A stretch of 64,000 nt of DNA, taken from Hahella sp. HN01 (GTDB lineage Bacteria > Pseudomonadota > Gammaproteobacteria > Pseudomonadales > Oleiphilaceae). This document shows, piece after piece, positions 8,025 to 16,423 of this stretch. Under the pieces are notes generated by a model. The model saw only the letters and a program-made list of their open reading frames with translations, was not told the DNA's origin and searched no databases. The position numbers and the translations under genes were made by a program. Every line of letters begins with the position of its first letter. The first letter of the stretch is position 1. The DNA lies in contig NZ_JAHMIN010000002.1 in assembly GCF_018986435.1 (NCBI RefSeq), positions 183,438-247,437 on the forward strand, read 5' to 3'.

Positions 8025-8762
8025 ATGCGCAGAGCTGATCGTCTTTTCCAAATCGTGACCATTCTGCGCAGCCGGCGTGGGGCCACCACCGCCAGGATTA
8101 TCGCGGAGCAGTTAGAAGTGTCGGAGCGCACTGTCTATCGCGATATCCAGGCGCTGATGGTGTCCGGCGTGCCCATCGAGAGCGAAGCCGGCGTGGGATA
8201 TCGGTTGATGAGGGGCTTCACCTTGCCGCCGCTCAACTTCCAAGAAGATGAACTGGAAGCGCTGTTGCTGGGCATGCGTATGGTGCAGGCCTGGAGCGAC
8301 CGCGCCATGGGCCGCGCCGCCACTCACGCCTTGCAGAAGATTCTGGCGGAGCTTCCCTCGCACCTGAAACGCATGGGCGAGCAGACCCAGATATATTCTC
8401 CGCAATTTTTTGTCGACGCCAAAACCGCCCAGTTTGGCGAGGAGCTGCGCGCTGCAATCAGGCAAAAAACCTTGATCTGGGTGCGCTACAAACGGGTCGA
8501 TGGGGTTGAAAGCGAACGCTGGCTGGAGCCGTTAGGCATGTTTTTCTGGGGACGCACCTGGACCCTGGTCGCCTGGTGTCGTCTCAGGAAGGAATATCGC
8601 GAGTTTCGACTGGACCGTCTGCTGGAGCTCAGGGCCGCGCAAGAGACTTTCGAGACCCAAAAAGACAAATGTTTAGATCATTACCTGGATCGTGTAACCT
8701 CGCTGTATAACGAATACTTTCAGGAACATTCCAGAACAGATCAGCCCAATCCCAATGAGTGA
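8025..8762 (+). CDS. YafY-type HTH/WYL transcriptional regulator
   Basis: A 245-aa regulator with an N-terminal HTH_11 domain (RRADRLFQIVTILRSRRGAT, then EQLEVSERTVYRDIQALM) and a C-terminal WYL domain (IWVRYKRVDGVESERWLEP, then WTLVAWCRLRKEYREFRLD). WYL domains sense ligands, often nucleic-acid-related, in stress and housekeeping control. The usual W-Y-L triplet is changed to WTL. It probably controls the ABM-like gene 39 bp upstream. Its stop overlaps the next start by 8 bp (8755-8762), which suggests translational coupling. Confidence 0.85.
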   Translation: MRRADRLFQIVTILRSRRGATTARIIAEQLEVSERTVYRDIQALMVSGVPIESEAGVGYRLMRGFTLPPLNFQEDELEALLLGMRMVQAWSDRAMGRAATHALQKILAELPSHLKRMGEQTQIYSPQFFVDAKTAQFGEELRAAIRQKTLIWVRYKRVDGVESERWLEPLGMFFWGRTWTLVAWCRLRKEYREFRLDRLLELRAAQETFETQKDKCLDHYLDRVTSLYNEYFQEHSRTDQPNPNE

Positions 8763-9171
8763 CGCCCCTTCCTCTGGCGTAATCGGCGATTTTCCCGGCA
8801 AACGCTGGTTGAAGATAGCGCTGCGTACGCTGCATATTCTCAGCGTCGCCGGCGTGTGCGGCGGCATCTGGTTTGGCCATGGGCAGGAAGAATGGCGCGG
8901 CTTCTGGATGTTCGCCCTGGCCAGCGGCCTGGCGATGCTGCTCCTCGATTTGCTCTCCAACTGGCTATGGCTGGTGCAGGTTCGCGGCGCGGTGATTCTC
9001 TCCAAGTTCGTCCTGTTCTCTATGCTGGGCGTATATCCCTCCGCGGATCGCTGGCTGCTGACCGCGATCATCGTGGCTTCCGTGGTAATTTCCCATGCCC
9101 CGGGTTCAATTAGATACTATTCTTTATTACATCGGCGCGTGATGCGTTCACTCTCGGATATGAAAGGATGA
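8755..9171 (+). CDS. Uncharacterised inner-membrane protein
   Basis: A 138-aa protein with about four hydrophobic helices (near residues 25-42, 48-70, 78-95 and 98-115) and a basic C-terminus (LLHRRVMRSL). It overlaps the WYL regulator by 8 bp and is followed by a methyltransferase after 3 bp, so it belongs to the same operon. I do not recognise a family. No catalytic motif is evident. Confidence 0.6.
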   Translation: MSDAPSSGVIGDFPGKRWLKIALRTLHILSVAGVCGGIWFGHGQEEWRGFWMFALASGLAMLLLDLLSNWLWLVQVRGAVILSKFVLFSMLGVYPSADRWLLTAIIVASVVISHAPGSIRYYSLLHRRVMRSLSDMKG

Positions 9172-9174
9172 CAG

Positions 9175-9744
9175 ATGTATTGTCATGATGAAGAACCGTC
9201 GCCTTTACTGGTCAGTTGGCAAGATGCGTTTCGTGATGCGCCGGTAGCGCCGGTGCTTGATCTTGCCTGCGGACATGGCCGTAATGGGTTGTGGCTGGCG
9301 CGCCGGGGGCGGGACGTGGTCTTCGCCGACCGGGACGCCGAAGCCCTGGACGGCATCGCCGAGGTGTTGTCGCAGGAAGGGTTGCCGGGACGTATCTGGT
9401 GCATCGACCTGGAGACGCGCCTGCCGGACCTGGACGACGATAGTTTTTCCGCGATTCTGGTGTTCCGCTACCTGCATCGTCCGCTATTTCCCCTGTTGAG
9501 ACGCGCCCTGGCCCCTGGCGGCTATCTCTTCTATGAAACTTTCACATGGGAGCAGCCGCAGTACGGCCGTCCCTCTAATCCTGACTTTCTATTGCAGCCC
9601 GGCGAATTGCGACGGGAGTTCTGCGCCTGGGATGAAGTGCATTATTTTGAGGGCGTGGACCCTGAGAAACCCCAGGCGATTTCTCAATGGGTCGGGCAAA
9701 AACCCCGCCTCGCTATAGCGGAACTACCGCCATTGCCAGCTTGA
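9175..9744 (+). CDS. Class I SAM-dependent methyltransferase (TehB-like)
   Basis: A 189-aa methyltransferase with motif I VLDLACGHGRNG (SAM-binding glycine loop), an acidic residue closing motif II (VVFADRD), and a motif IV region FSAILVFRYLHRPLFP. The fold resembles TehB and related small-molecule methyltransferases. ATG 9175 follows an AAAGGATG segment three bases after the stop of the membrane protein, so the two are coupled. The 3' end overlaps the convergent LruC gene by 21 bp. Substrate unknown. Confidence 0.82.
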   Translation: MYCHDEEPSPLLVSWQDAFRDAPVAPVLDLACGHGRNGLWLARRGRDVVFADRDAEALDGIAEVLSQEGLPGRIWCIDLETRLPDLDDDSFSAILVFRYLHRPLFPLLRRALAPGGYLFYETFTWEQPQYGRPSNPDFLLQPGELRREFCAWDEVHYFEGVDPEKPQAISQWVGQKPRLAIAELPPLPA

Positions 9745-11169
9745 GCGCGGAATCGTCATTACCTGAGCGGAATTCTTGTTGGCGTGCCAATTCAGAGCGG
9801 CGGCGCCATCGGACTCGATATAGTCAATCAGATCCGTATAGGCCAGTCCCATGTCGGTGCGCTCCGTTGGGGGCGACCAGGTGTCCGGTAGGATCAGGCC
9901 GAAGGGGTAACCCTGATCGTTCACGAAATCCATGCCGGCGTAGACGGTCTGGAAGTTAGGGCGCACATAAAGATAGGGGCGGAATGCGTCGGGAGAGAAT
10001 GCCTCCATGGGCGTATCCAGTGCAATCGTAAAGGTGAAGCCTGGCCCTTGAATGATGGGGTGAGCCGGTTCGGTATTGATAAATTGCGCGCCAGCGATCG
10101 GGCTCCATAAACTTTTTATTGCCGTGAATAACGGCAGGTCAGTCTGGCCGGACACCGTCGTTGCAAGGCTCTCTTCCTCTATGGCTAAACCGGTCTCAGG
10201 AGATAGCACCTGTGTCGTGGCGGCGCCGCTGATAGCCCCTAAATTGAAAGACAGCCCCCAATCCAGGTCATACTCCGCGCCTTTGGCGATCAGAAAACCT
10301 TCGCCAAATATCTGCACCGCTTTACCGTATTTGTTGAAACCCACATTGACGCGATAAGCGACCACCAAATCATTGAAGTCATAGTCGCCCCGGTCCGGAT
10401 AACAATCCTCAAAGGCGACGATGTAGTACTGATTGGCGCTGGGAAAATACTGCGCGCTCGCCATCGTCAGGTCAGAATCGCCGGGCCTGATCACCAATGG
10501 CGCCTCCAGCCACCCGGCCTGCAATTGATCCAAAAACGCAGCGTCTTCGGCGGAGATGATGGCGATGTCTTCATAGCCATTGGAGTAGTCGTAGAATGCC
10601 TCCGGGTCGCCCAGTTGCACTTGCGTATCCATGAATTGGATATTGAGTGTGATCGTGGCTGCTCCGGTCAGATCAATATCGACCGGGACATAGACGGTGG
10701 CGTCGAAGTCCGAGCCATAGATATCGCTGTCCGTATTGGGGGTAATGCGGCTGGAGCCGGTGTCGCCAATCAGGGTGTAGCGCAACTGACGCTGTTGCTC
10801 GCCTTTGGGCGCCAGCATGCTTTGGCTTTGGCTCCAGAAGTCAGTGAAGACATGGGTGACGCCCGCAGACTCCACGATCAACTCCAGATTTTCGATGGCG
10901 ACGCCCTGTGAGGACGCTTTTTCCGTGCCGTTAGCGGCTTCATTGACATCGATGGCGAAGACCAGGCGGCCGCCATTGTCCAGGCGGAACGCCTCCAGCT
11001 CGGCGCCTGTCAGATCTGGCTGGCTGCCAGCAATGTCCATGACATTAATATTGCCTATTCCTCGTGACTCAATCACATCATTCAGGCGTTTGGAGACGGT
11101 GGCTGCTGAGACCGACGCGTGGATCGCCAACAGCGACAGGCATAAAACAAGGCGGTTGTAACCTCTCAT
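9724..11169 (-). CDS. LruC-domain secreted protein
   Basis: A 481-aa exported protein. A signal peptide (YNRLVLCLSLLAIHASVSA) ends near residue 23. The centre carries the LruC hallmark DRGDYDFNDLVVAYRVN, a metal-ion-like acidic loop, and the C-terminal half continues the LruC domain (TWSPPTERTDMGLAY). LruC domains are found in envelope or extracellular proteins of marine gammaproteobacteria and Leptospira; their function is unknown. The start ATG 11169 overlaps the stop of a lipoprotein gene by 4 bp (ATGA), so the two are a unit. Nothing catalytic is visible; adhesion or matrix binding is only a guess. Confidence 0.85.
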   Translation of the reverse strand: MRGYNRLVLCLSLLAIHASVSAATVSKRLNDVIESRGIGNINVMDIAGSQPDLTGAELEAFRLDNGGRLVFAIDVNEAANGTEKASSQGVAIENLELIVESAGVTHVFTDFWSQSQSMLAPKGEQQRQLRYTLIGDTGSSRITPNTDSDIYGSDFDATVYVPVDIDLTGAATITLNIQFMDTQVQLGDPEAFYDYSNGYEDIAIISAEDAAFLDQLQAGWLEAPLVIRPGDSDLTMASAQYFPSANQYYIVAFEDCYPDRGDYDFNDLVVAYRVNVGFNKYGKAVQIFGEGFLIAKGAEYDLDWGLSFNLGAISGAATTQVLSPETGLAIEEESLATTVSGQTDLPLFTAIKSLWSPIAGAQFINTEPAHPIIQGPGFTFTIALDTPMEAFSPDAFRPYLYVRPNFQTVYAGMDFVNDQGYPFGLILPDTWSPPTERTDMGLAYTDLIDYIESDGAAALNWHANKNSAQVMTIPRSSWQWR

Positions 11170-11606
11170 AGCGTAATATCTCCTGTCACAGTGGCAACGG
11201 CTCCGCTGACGCCAAAGAGGTCGTAATGAAGCTGACTTTGGCCTTGTAGCAGACTGACTTCCAAGCGGTATTCGTAGAGCAGCCCGTTCTGGACCGGGAT
11301 AATTTCTCCCAGAAAAAGCGGCGCGTTGGGATTATCGTAGAGTTTCAGAAACAGGCGGGACTCGACGAGCAGCGAGTCGGGAATGGTGACGACCGCCAGT
11401 TTGTTAACGTAGGCGTCCAGTGAAGTCCCGCTGTCGTTGATAATGGCTGAGAGGGTAGAGGTTGCGCTGGAATCTGTCGTCTGCGGGGCAGGGGCGCTGT
11501 CGGTCGTAGACGAACCGCTGGCGCCGCCGCCACCGCCGCATCCCTGCATAAACAAGGATGAGATCGTCAGCGTTAAAGTAAGCGCTGTAAGTCGGGCATG
11601 AGTCAT
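11166..11606 (-). CDS. Small lipoprotein, partner of the LruC protein
   Basis: A 146-aa lipoprotein: MTHARLTALTLTLTISSLFM is followed by a QGC lipobox and a run of glycines, then a Ser/Thr-rich linker of about 30 residues and a compact C-terminal domain rich in beta-type segments (SRLFLKLYDNPNAPLFLG, LLYEYRLEVSLLQGQSQLHY). Start ATG 11606 has GGAG nine bases upstream; ATG 11621 and 11645 are less likely. Coupled by ATGA overlap to the LruC gene. Family not recognised; a surface anchor or chaperone for the LruC protein is an inference from the pairing. Confidence 0.7.
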   Translation of the reverse strand: MTHARLTALTLTLTISSLFMQGCGGGGGASGSSTTDSAPAPQTTDSSATSTLSAIINDSGTSLDAYVNKLAVVTIPDSLLVESRLFLKLYDNPNAPLFLGEIIPVQNGLLYEYRLEVSLLQGQSQLHYDLFGVSGAVATVTGDITL

Positions 11607-11752
11607 AAAGGGTTGCTCCATTAAAGCTTTACCAATAATGGGCAAGACTCAGGCCACTAATAAGCCTCTTCTAAAACAGATACTTATGATGTCGCGCCAG
11701 ACGCGTCGCGCATTGCGCTAAGCACTTTGAAAAGCATATGTGCAAGCTGCAA

Positions 11753-13174
11753 TCAGACGCTGCGCAACAATACGGAGCCGTCCACCCGGCTCCAGAATCC
11801 GGCTTTATCCGGGTGCGCGCGACGCAGCTCCGCCAGAAACGCGCCGTGGTCAGGCGCAGTTTTATAGTCAGGCGCCGCGACGTCCAGCTCCGCCAGCTCT
11901 TTCATGTAATCGGCGGCGTAAGCGTAAGCCTTGGCGTAACTGCGATTGAGAATATCCTCCAGCAGGGCGCGATAACAAAGAATGGCCCCTAAACCAATGC
12001 GATGCTCTTTGAATCGCTCCGCCAACGCCAGCAGGTCGCCATGATAGTACTGCTGTAGCGCTGCGCCTTGTTGCTGCAACAACGCCAGCGCCCTTTGCGG
12101 CTGTTGCAGCTCCAGCAGCAAGCTGGCCGCCAAGGCGCCGTCGCCGGCTTGCTCCGCGCTTTGGATGGCGTCGTCGATGATGTCTTCGCGCTCCTCGCGC
12201 GGAGCCAGTTGCAGCAGCGCCTGCAGGTGCTCCGGCGTGGGCTCCAGATTGAACAGGCGTTGCAAAGCCTCGCGTTTGCTGGCGCGATCGCCGAGCTGTT
12301 CATAAGCCAGCAGGCGCATTTTCAGCAGATCTGGATTCTCTGCTTCGGGCGCATCCAGACAGGCCAACGCTTTGTCCGGCTCGGACGCTTTCAGATAATT
12401 TTCCGCCAGTTCGATCTTCAAAAAATCGCTCAGTTCGGGATAGGCCAGCTTTACCGCCTGGGCGTACAGATCCGGGTCGTTCATCGCCTGGGCTGTTCCC
12501 TGTAATCCGGCCAAGGCTTCGCGAAAGTAATCGTCCTGGGGCGCCAGTCCTTTTTTCACCGCCTGACGTAGCTGACGTTCATAACGCCAGGCCAACTGAC
12601 TCAATTCGCTGTCCGTAAAACAGGCTTTATCTGAGGCCAATAAGCCAAGCAGGAGATTACAGGCGTCCTTATTGCGCCATTCGGCGAAACGGCTTAACCA
12701 ATAGCCTTCGGGAAAGCGCTGACGCCGCCGCGCTGACGCAATGGCTCTGGCCATCATGGCGACCGCCTCTCGATAAACATCGCTGATGGCTCCGGCGGAG
12801 TCGTCGCTGCGCACGAAGACTTTTTCGTGAGTGGTGATGAACTCCGCCAGTATGTCGCAGGCCTGTAACGGATATTCCTCCATCAGGCTCGCATCGATAT
12901 CCTGCAACAATTGCTGTAACTGCGCCGCATAACCAAAGGTTTCGCCATAGCGGATAAACTGCCGACTTTGCCCAATCGCCTGGATACGCTCGCTCAGGTT
13001 GGCGGACAAGGCGGCGGGAGAACGCCGGAGCAGGAACAAATCAATAAAGGCGTCCACCTCTTCATGTCTGCCGTGCAACTCCAGCAATAATTGAGTCAGC
13101 TCGCTTTTGCTCAGCTTTTTGAGGCGGCGCTGAAGATCGCGGGAGTTATTAAGATCCTGGGAGTCGGAAGACAT
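11753..13174 (-). CDS. Helical-repeat protein, DUF6880-like
   Basis: A 473-aa cytoplasmic, almost wholly helical protein. The N-terminus (LQRRLKKLSKSELTQLLLEL) and the WLSRFAEWRNKDACNLLLGL segment resemble DUF6880-type proteins. The C-terminal half is TPR-like (YLKASEPDKALACLDAPE, LLAYEQLGDRASKREALQRL). Such proteins are usually scaffolds; no enzyme motif is seen. It is transcribed alone, 107 bp from the lipoprotein gene on one side and divergent from the DUF924 gene on the other. The family assignment is from memory and tentative. Confidence 0.6.
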   Translation of the reverse strand: MSSDSQDLNNSRDLQRRLKKLSKSELTQLLLELHGRHEEVDAFIDLFLLRRSPAALSANLSERIQAIGQSRQFIRYGETFGYAAQLQQLLQDIDASLMEEYPLQACDILAEFITTHEKVFVRSDDSAGAISDVYREAVAMMARAIASARRRQRFPEGYWLSRFAEWRNKDACNLLLGLLASDKACFTDSELSQLAWRYERQLRQAVKKGLAPQDDYFREALAGLQGTAQAMNDPDLYAQAVKLAYPELSDFLKIELAENYLKASEPDKALACLDAPEAENPDLLKMRLLAYEQLGDRASKREALQRLFNLEPTPEHLQALLQLAPREEREDIIDDAIQSAEQAGDGALAASLLLELQQPQRALALLQQQGAALQQYYHGDLLALAERFKEHRIGLGAILCYRALLEDILNRSYAKAYAYAADYMKELAELDVAAPDYKTAPDHGAFLAELRRAHPDKAGFWSRVDGSVLLRSV

Positions 13175-13297
13175 GAGACACCTTTGCTTGCAGGACCCCT
13201 GACGAGTTACGTCACAGGCGTCCGATTAGTGGCGATGACGGTCAGCGTGTAAACTGCCTTATGTTATTAATTTTAGACAAAGTGCAGAGGGATGGAC

Positions 13298-13873
13298 ATG
13301 ACGAAAGAGTCAGGTTTGCAAAATGCGCCGTCGCTGACCGCCGATGAGGTGCTGCGATTCTGGTTTGAAGAATTGAGCCCCGCGGACTGGTTTCGCAAAA
13401 GCGACGCGCTGGATCGACGCATCGCCGAACGCTTCAGCGCTTTACTTACCGCAGCGAGATCAGGTGAGCTGGCGCACTGGCGCGACGAGCCTCGCGGTCG
13501 TCTGGCGGAGGTGATCGTACTGGACCAGTTTTCCCGCAATATCTATCGCGATCAGGCTGAATCCTTCGCGGCGGACAATATGGCGCTGGCGTTGGCTCAG
13601 GAAGCCGTGCGGGCGGGAGCGGACGGGGAACTGCGGCAAGAAGAGAAGAGTTTTCTGTACATGCCCTACATGCATAGCGAGTCCGCTGTGGTCCATGAAC
13701 AGGCTGTGCGCTTGTTCAGTCAGCCCGGACTGGAGAACAACCTGGATTTTGAGTACAAGCACTTGGCGATTATCAAACGTTTTGGGCGTTATCCCCATCG
13801 CAACGGGATTTTGGGGCGTGAATCCACGCCGGAAGAGCTGGCGTTTTTAAAGGAGCCTGGGTCAGGCTTCTAA
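13298..13873 (+). CDS. DUF924 family protein
   Basis: A 191-aa protein matching DUF924: EVLRFWFEELSPADWFRKSD at the N-terminus, GRLAEVIVLDQFSRNIYRD in the middle and SFLYMPYMHSE with conserved His later, ending in FGRYPHRNGILGRESTPEE. The fold is TPR-like helical and the function is not established. AGAGG (13286-13290) gives ideal spacing to ATG 13298, so I prefer it over ATG 13292. It is convergent with the GH13 gene, whose end is 18 bp away. Confidence 0.88.
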   Translation: MTKESGLQNAPSLTADEVLRFWFEELSPADWFRKSDALDRRIAERFSALLTAARSGELAHWRDEPRGRLAEVIVLDQFSRNIYRDQAESFAADNMALALAQEAVRAGADGELRQEEKSFLYMPYMHSESAVVHEQAVRLFSQPGLENNLDFEYKHLAIIKRFGRYPHRNGILGRESTPEELAFLKEPGSGF

Positions 13874-13891
13874 GCCGCCTGCGCCGTTTGC

Positions 13892-15574
13892 TCAGGGCAA
13901 ACGGCCAAAGAACGCTTCGTAGGGCGGTAGATAAATCCGATTGTCCCGTAGCTCGCCGGCGAAGCCATGACCGTTTAGAACTTCTGGAGGTTGCGGCAGG
14001 TTAAGCTCAATCTCCGCCGGTTCATAGGATACATTGAAGGCGGCCAGCAACCGCCCTCCTTTATGTTTGCGCAGCAACAGCAATACCGACGCGTCTGCGT
14101 GAATGATCGACATGGAGCCCAAAAGAATCTCCGGCTGCTCTTCTCGCCACTGAATGAATCGCTGAACCCGACGCAAGACGGATTCAGGGTCTTTTTGCTG
14201 CACATTAATGGCGTGGGACAAGTGCCGCGGATCGATAGGCAGCCAGGGCTTATGGGTGGAGAAACCCGCTTGGGGCAGGTCGTCGTCCCAGGGCAACGGC
14301 GTACGACAACCGTCGCGTCCCATGTACTGTGGCCAGGACAGCTTGCCGTAAGGGTCGCACAGGTTATCGAAAGGAATGTAGGCTTCCTCCAGACCCAGTT
14401 CGTCCCCTTGAAACAGGACCGGCGTTCCCCTCAGCGACAGATGCAGAGCCAGCACAATAGCGGCCAGGCGGGGCGCGTCATGATCGCCTTCCCAGCGTGA
14501 CACCAGCCGGGCGACGTCATGGTTGTTCAGCATCCAATAGGGCCAAACCTGATCGCAGTTCTCCTCGAAGGTTCGCACGACCTCCACCAGACCGGGCAGG
14601 TTGCAGACGCTGGGCAGAGCCTCGTAAATATTCGCCATCTGCAGGCCTTCCTGCGAGCCGCTGTAAATGTTTAGCATTTCAAAGGTGGCGCTGCTGGTGA
14701 CGCTGCCCAGCAAAGCGGCTTCATAACGATCACACAGGCGGCGGATGCGGGCCAGCGTCGGCAGGGTTTCGGGGCGGTTCTGGTTATAGATCTGCAACTG
14801 ATATTCGAACGGGTTGATCAGCGCTTCTTCAGGAATCGCCGCCATATTGCGCCGCGCCGGGTTATTGCGCAGCTTTTTATCATGGGTATACAGGTTCGGG
14901 CAGTCCAGGCGGAAGCCGGCGACTCCGCGCTCCAGCCAGAATTGCAGAATATTGAGCACTTCGGCGATGACTTCGCTGTTATGGAAGTTGAGGTCCGCCT
15001 GTCGGCTGGTGGCGTTATGCAGGTAGTACTGTCCGCGGGTGGAGCTCCATGACCAGGCTGGGTGGCCAAAGGTCGTCTGCCAGTTGTTGGGAACCGTGCC
15101 GTCCGCTTGGGCGTCCGCCCATACATACCAGTCCGCTTTCGGATTATTGCGATCCTGTTTGCTTTCCAGAAACCAGGGATGCTGCACGGAAGTATGGCTG
15201 ATGACGATGTCGAGCAACACGCGCAGGCCGCGTTTATTCGCTTCGCAGATCAGCGCATCGAAATCGTCCAGATCGCCGAAAGCGGGATCAAGGCTGTAGT
15301 AGTCGCTGACATCAAAGCCGAAGTCGCTCATGGGCGAGGTAAACACTGGCGTCAGAGCGATGGCGGCGACGCCCAGTTCGACGAAATAGTCCAGTTTTGC
15401 GGTCAGGCCTTTGATATCGCCGACGCCATCATTATTGGCGTCGAAAAAGCTGCGCACATTGACCTGATAAATAACGCCGTATTTCCACCAGTCATCCTGT
15501 GTGTCTGCAGGTCGTTGCGTCTGTGGCCGCTGATTGTTCCACTTTCCCTGGAGTTGCGGATCGGATGATTTCAT
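13892..15574 (-). CDS. GH13 alpha-glucosidase-like protein lacking the acid/base Glu
   Basis: A 560-aa glycoside hydrolase family 13 protein, close in layout to the 540-aa alpha-glucosidase of the nearby operon. Shared blocks include SPMSDFGFDVSDYYSLDP, the nucleophile segment GVAGFRLDCPNL (Asp224) and the stabiliser segment LNNHDVAR (Asp353). The residue that should be the acid/base Glu (VGEIG in the paralogue) reads LGSVT here: Ser291, codon AGC. The protein therefore may not hydrolyse glycosides; a binding or regulatory role or transglycosylation with external help is possible. The N-terminus has a 25-residue polar extension and no signal peptide. It is divergent from the sugar operon. Confidence 0.85.
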   Translation of the reverse strand: MKSSDPQLQGKWNNQRPQTQRPADTQDDWWKYGVIYQVNVRSFFDANNDGVGDIKGLTAKLDYFVELGVAAIALTPVFTSPMSDFGFDVSDYYSLDPAFGDLDDFDALICEANKRGLRVLLDIVISHTSVQHPWFLESKQDRNNPKADWYVWADAQADGTVPNNWQTTFGHPAWSWSSTRGQYYLHNATSRQADLNFHNSEVIAEVLNILQFWLERGVAGFRLDCPNLYTHDKKLRNNPARRNMAAIPEEALINPFEYQLQIYNQNRPETLPTLARIRRLCDRYEAALLGSVTSSATFEMLNIYSGSQEGLQMANIYEALPSVCNLPGLVEVVRTFEENCDQVWPYWMLNNHDVARLVSRWEGDHDAPRLAAIVLALHLSLRGTPVLFQGDELGLEEAYIPFDNLCDPYGKLSWPQYMGRDGCRTPLPWDDDLPQAGFSTHKPWLPIDPRHLSHAINVQQKDPESVLRRVQRFIQWREEQPEILLGSMSIIHADASVLLLLRKHKGGRLLAAFNVSYEPAEIELNLPQPPEVLNGHGFAGELRDNRIYLPPYEAFFGRLP

Positions 15575-15902
15575 AAAGCGCTCGCGTTGCCGGATTCCTG
15601 GCGCCGAATCTTGCTGTTCGGATTATATGTCTGACGCCCGTAGCGCCCAGTGTACGTGCGCGACAGAGGCTTGTCCACGTAACCCGGAGTCGTGGAAATT
15701 TGGGCTATGTAAAAGTCGACGCTTGTGTTGCAGAAAACTTTTTGTTAACTTCGATCCTCACAGGTGTTGATATACGCCTGCCGCCCACACAGGCAAAGTC
15801 GAGTACGACATTATCTACAAATCTATGAGTGTTATAGGTTTAGTGACTCATGAGACAAGATGTGAGTGGGCCGCGTCATTGCCGTTGTAGCGAGACATTG
15901 CT
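15575..15902. other. Intergenic region between the GH13 pseudoenzyme and the 15903 gene
   Basis: 328 bp without a supported gene, AT-richer near 15720-15850. It must hold the promoter of the minus-strand GH13 gene and of the plus-strand gene at 15903. Only weak symmetry is seen: ATGAGT (15825-15830) facing ACTCAT (15846-15851), and a palindrome CTCATGAG (15847-15854). Confidence 0.5.
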
Positions 15903-16310
15903 ATGAATCATGCGACCTGCAGACACGTATCAGAAACCACGCTGAAGAATTTCAAGCGTGACGCCAAGAAAATCAAACGCAGCCAAGGAATCTCCCACGC
16001 CCAGGCGTTGGATCTTGTTGCTGTGGAACATGGATTCCGTTCCTGGTTTGATGTTCTAAACCGCGCCAAAGATCTCTCCTCAGCGCGTCAGCAGCCGCAG
16101 AAACCTCAAACAACGAATCGCGCCAGCGTAGTCGTAAATCCTTTCGGAAAGCACATTTCCCTGTTCGCAGAATCTTTCGCTCATGCGGTGCCATACAGTT
16201 GGCGCATCGCACGACGCAGTATTGGCTCCGGCGTCGCCGGCCATGAGGGGCGTCGCGAGGGTTCAATCCATTCCGTAGTCGTATCTCCCAGCGCCTGGTC
16301 TTTGATCTGA
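15903..16310 (+). CDS. Hypothetical protein with a short helical N-terminal motif
   Basis: A 135-aa protein of unknown function. Residues 10-60 (LKNFKRDAKKIKRSQGISHA, QALDLVAVEHGFRSWFDVL) resemble a short helical module that I recall at the N-terminus of several plasmid-type and glyoxalase-superfamily proteins. The remainder (SARQQPQKPQTTNRAS onward) is low in complexity and looks non-globular, so the gene may be a truncated relative of a longer protein. The upstream region offers only a weak GAGAC as ribosome site. It precedes the sugar operon by 113 bp on the same strand; co-regulation is uncertain. Confidence 0.5.
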   Translation: MNHATCRHVSETTLKNFKRDAKKIKRSQGISHAQALDLVAVEHGFRSWFDVLNRAKDLSSARQQPQKPQTTNRASVVVNPFGKHISLFAESFAHAVPYSWRIARRSIGSGVAGHEGRREGSIHSVVVSPSAWSLI

Positions 16311-16423
16311 CGAGGGTTTGATGCCGGCGGCGTCCTCACGGTCGCTCCGCATACGGTGTATCTTTATTTTCATTCTCGCAATCCACGTAATGTGCTCCAT
16401 ATAACAATAACTCGGAGGAATCC

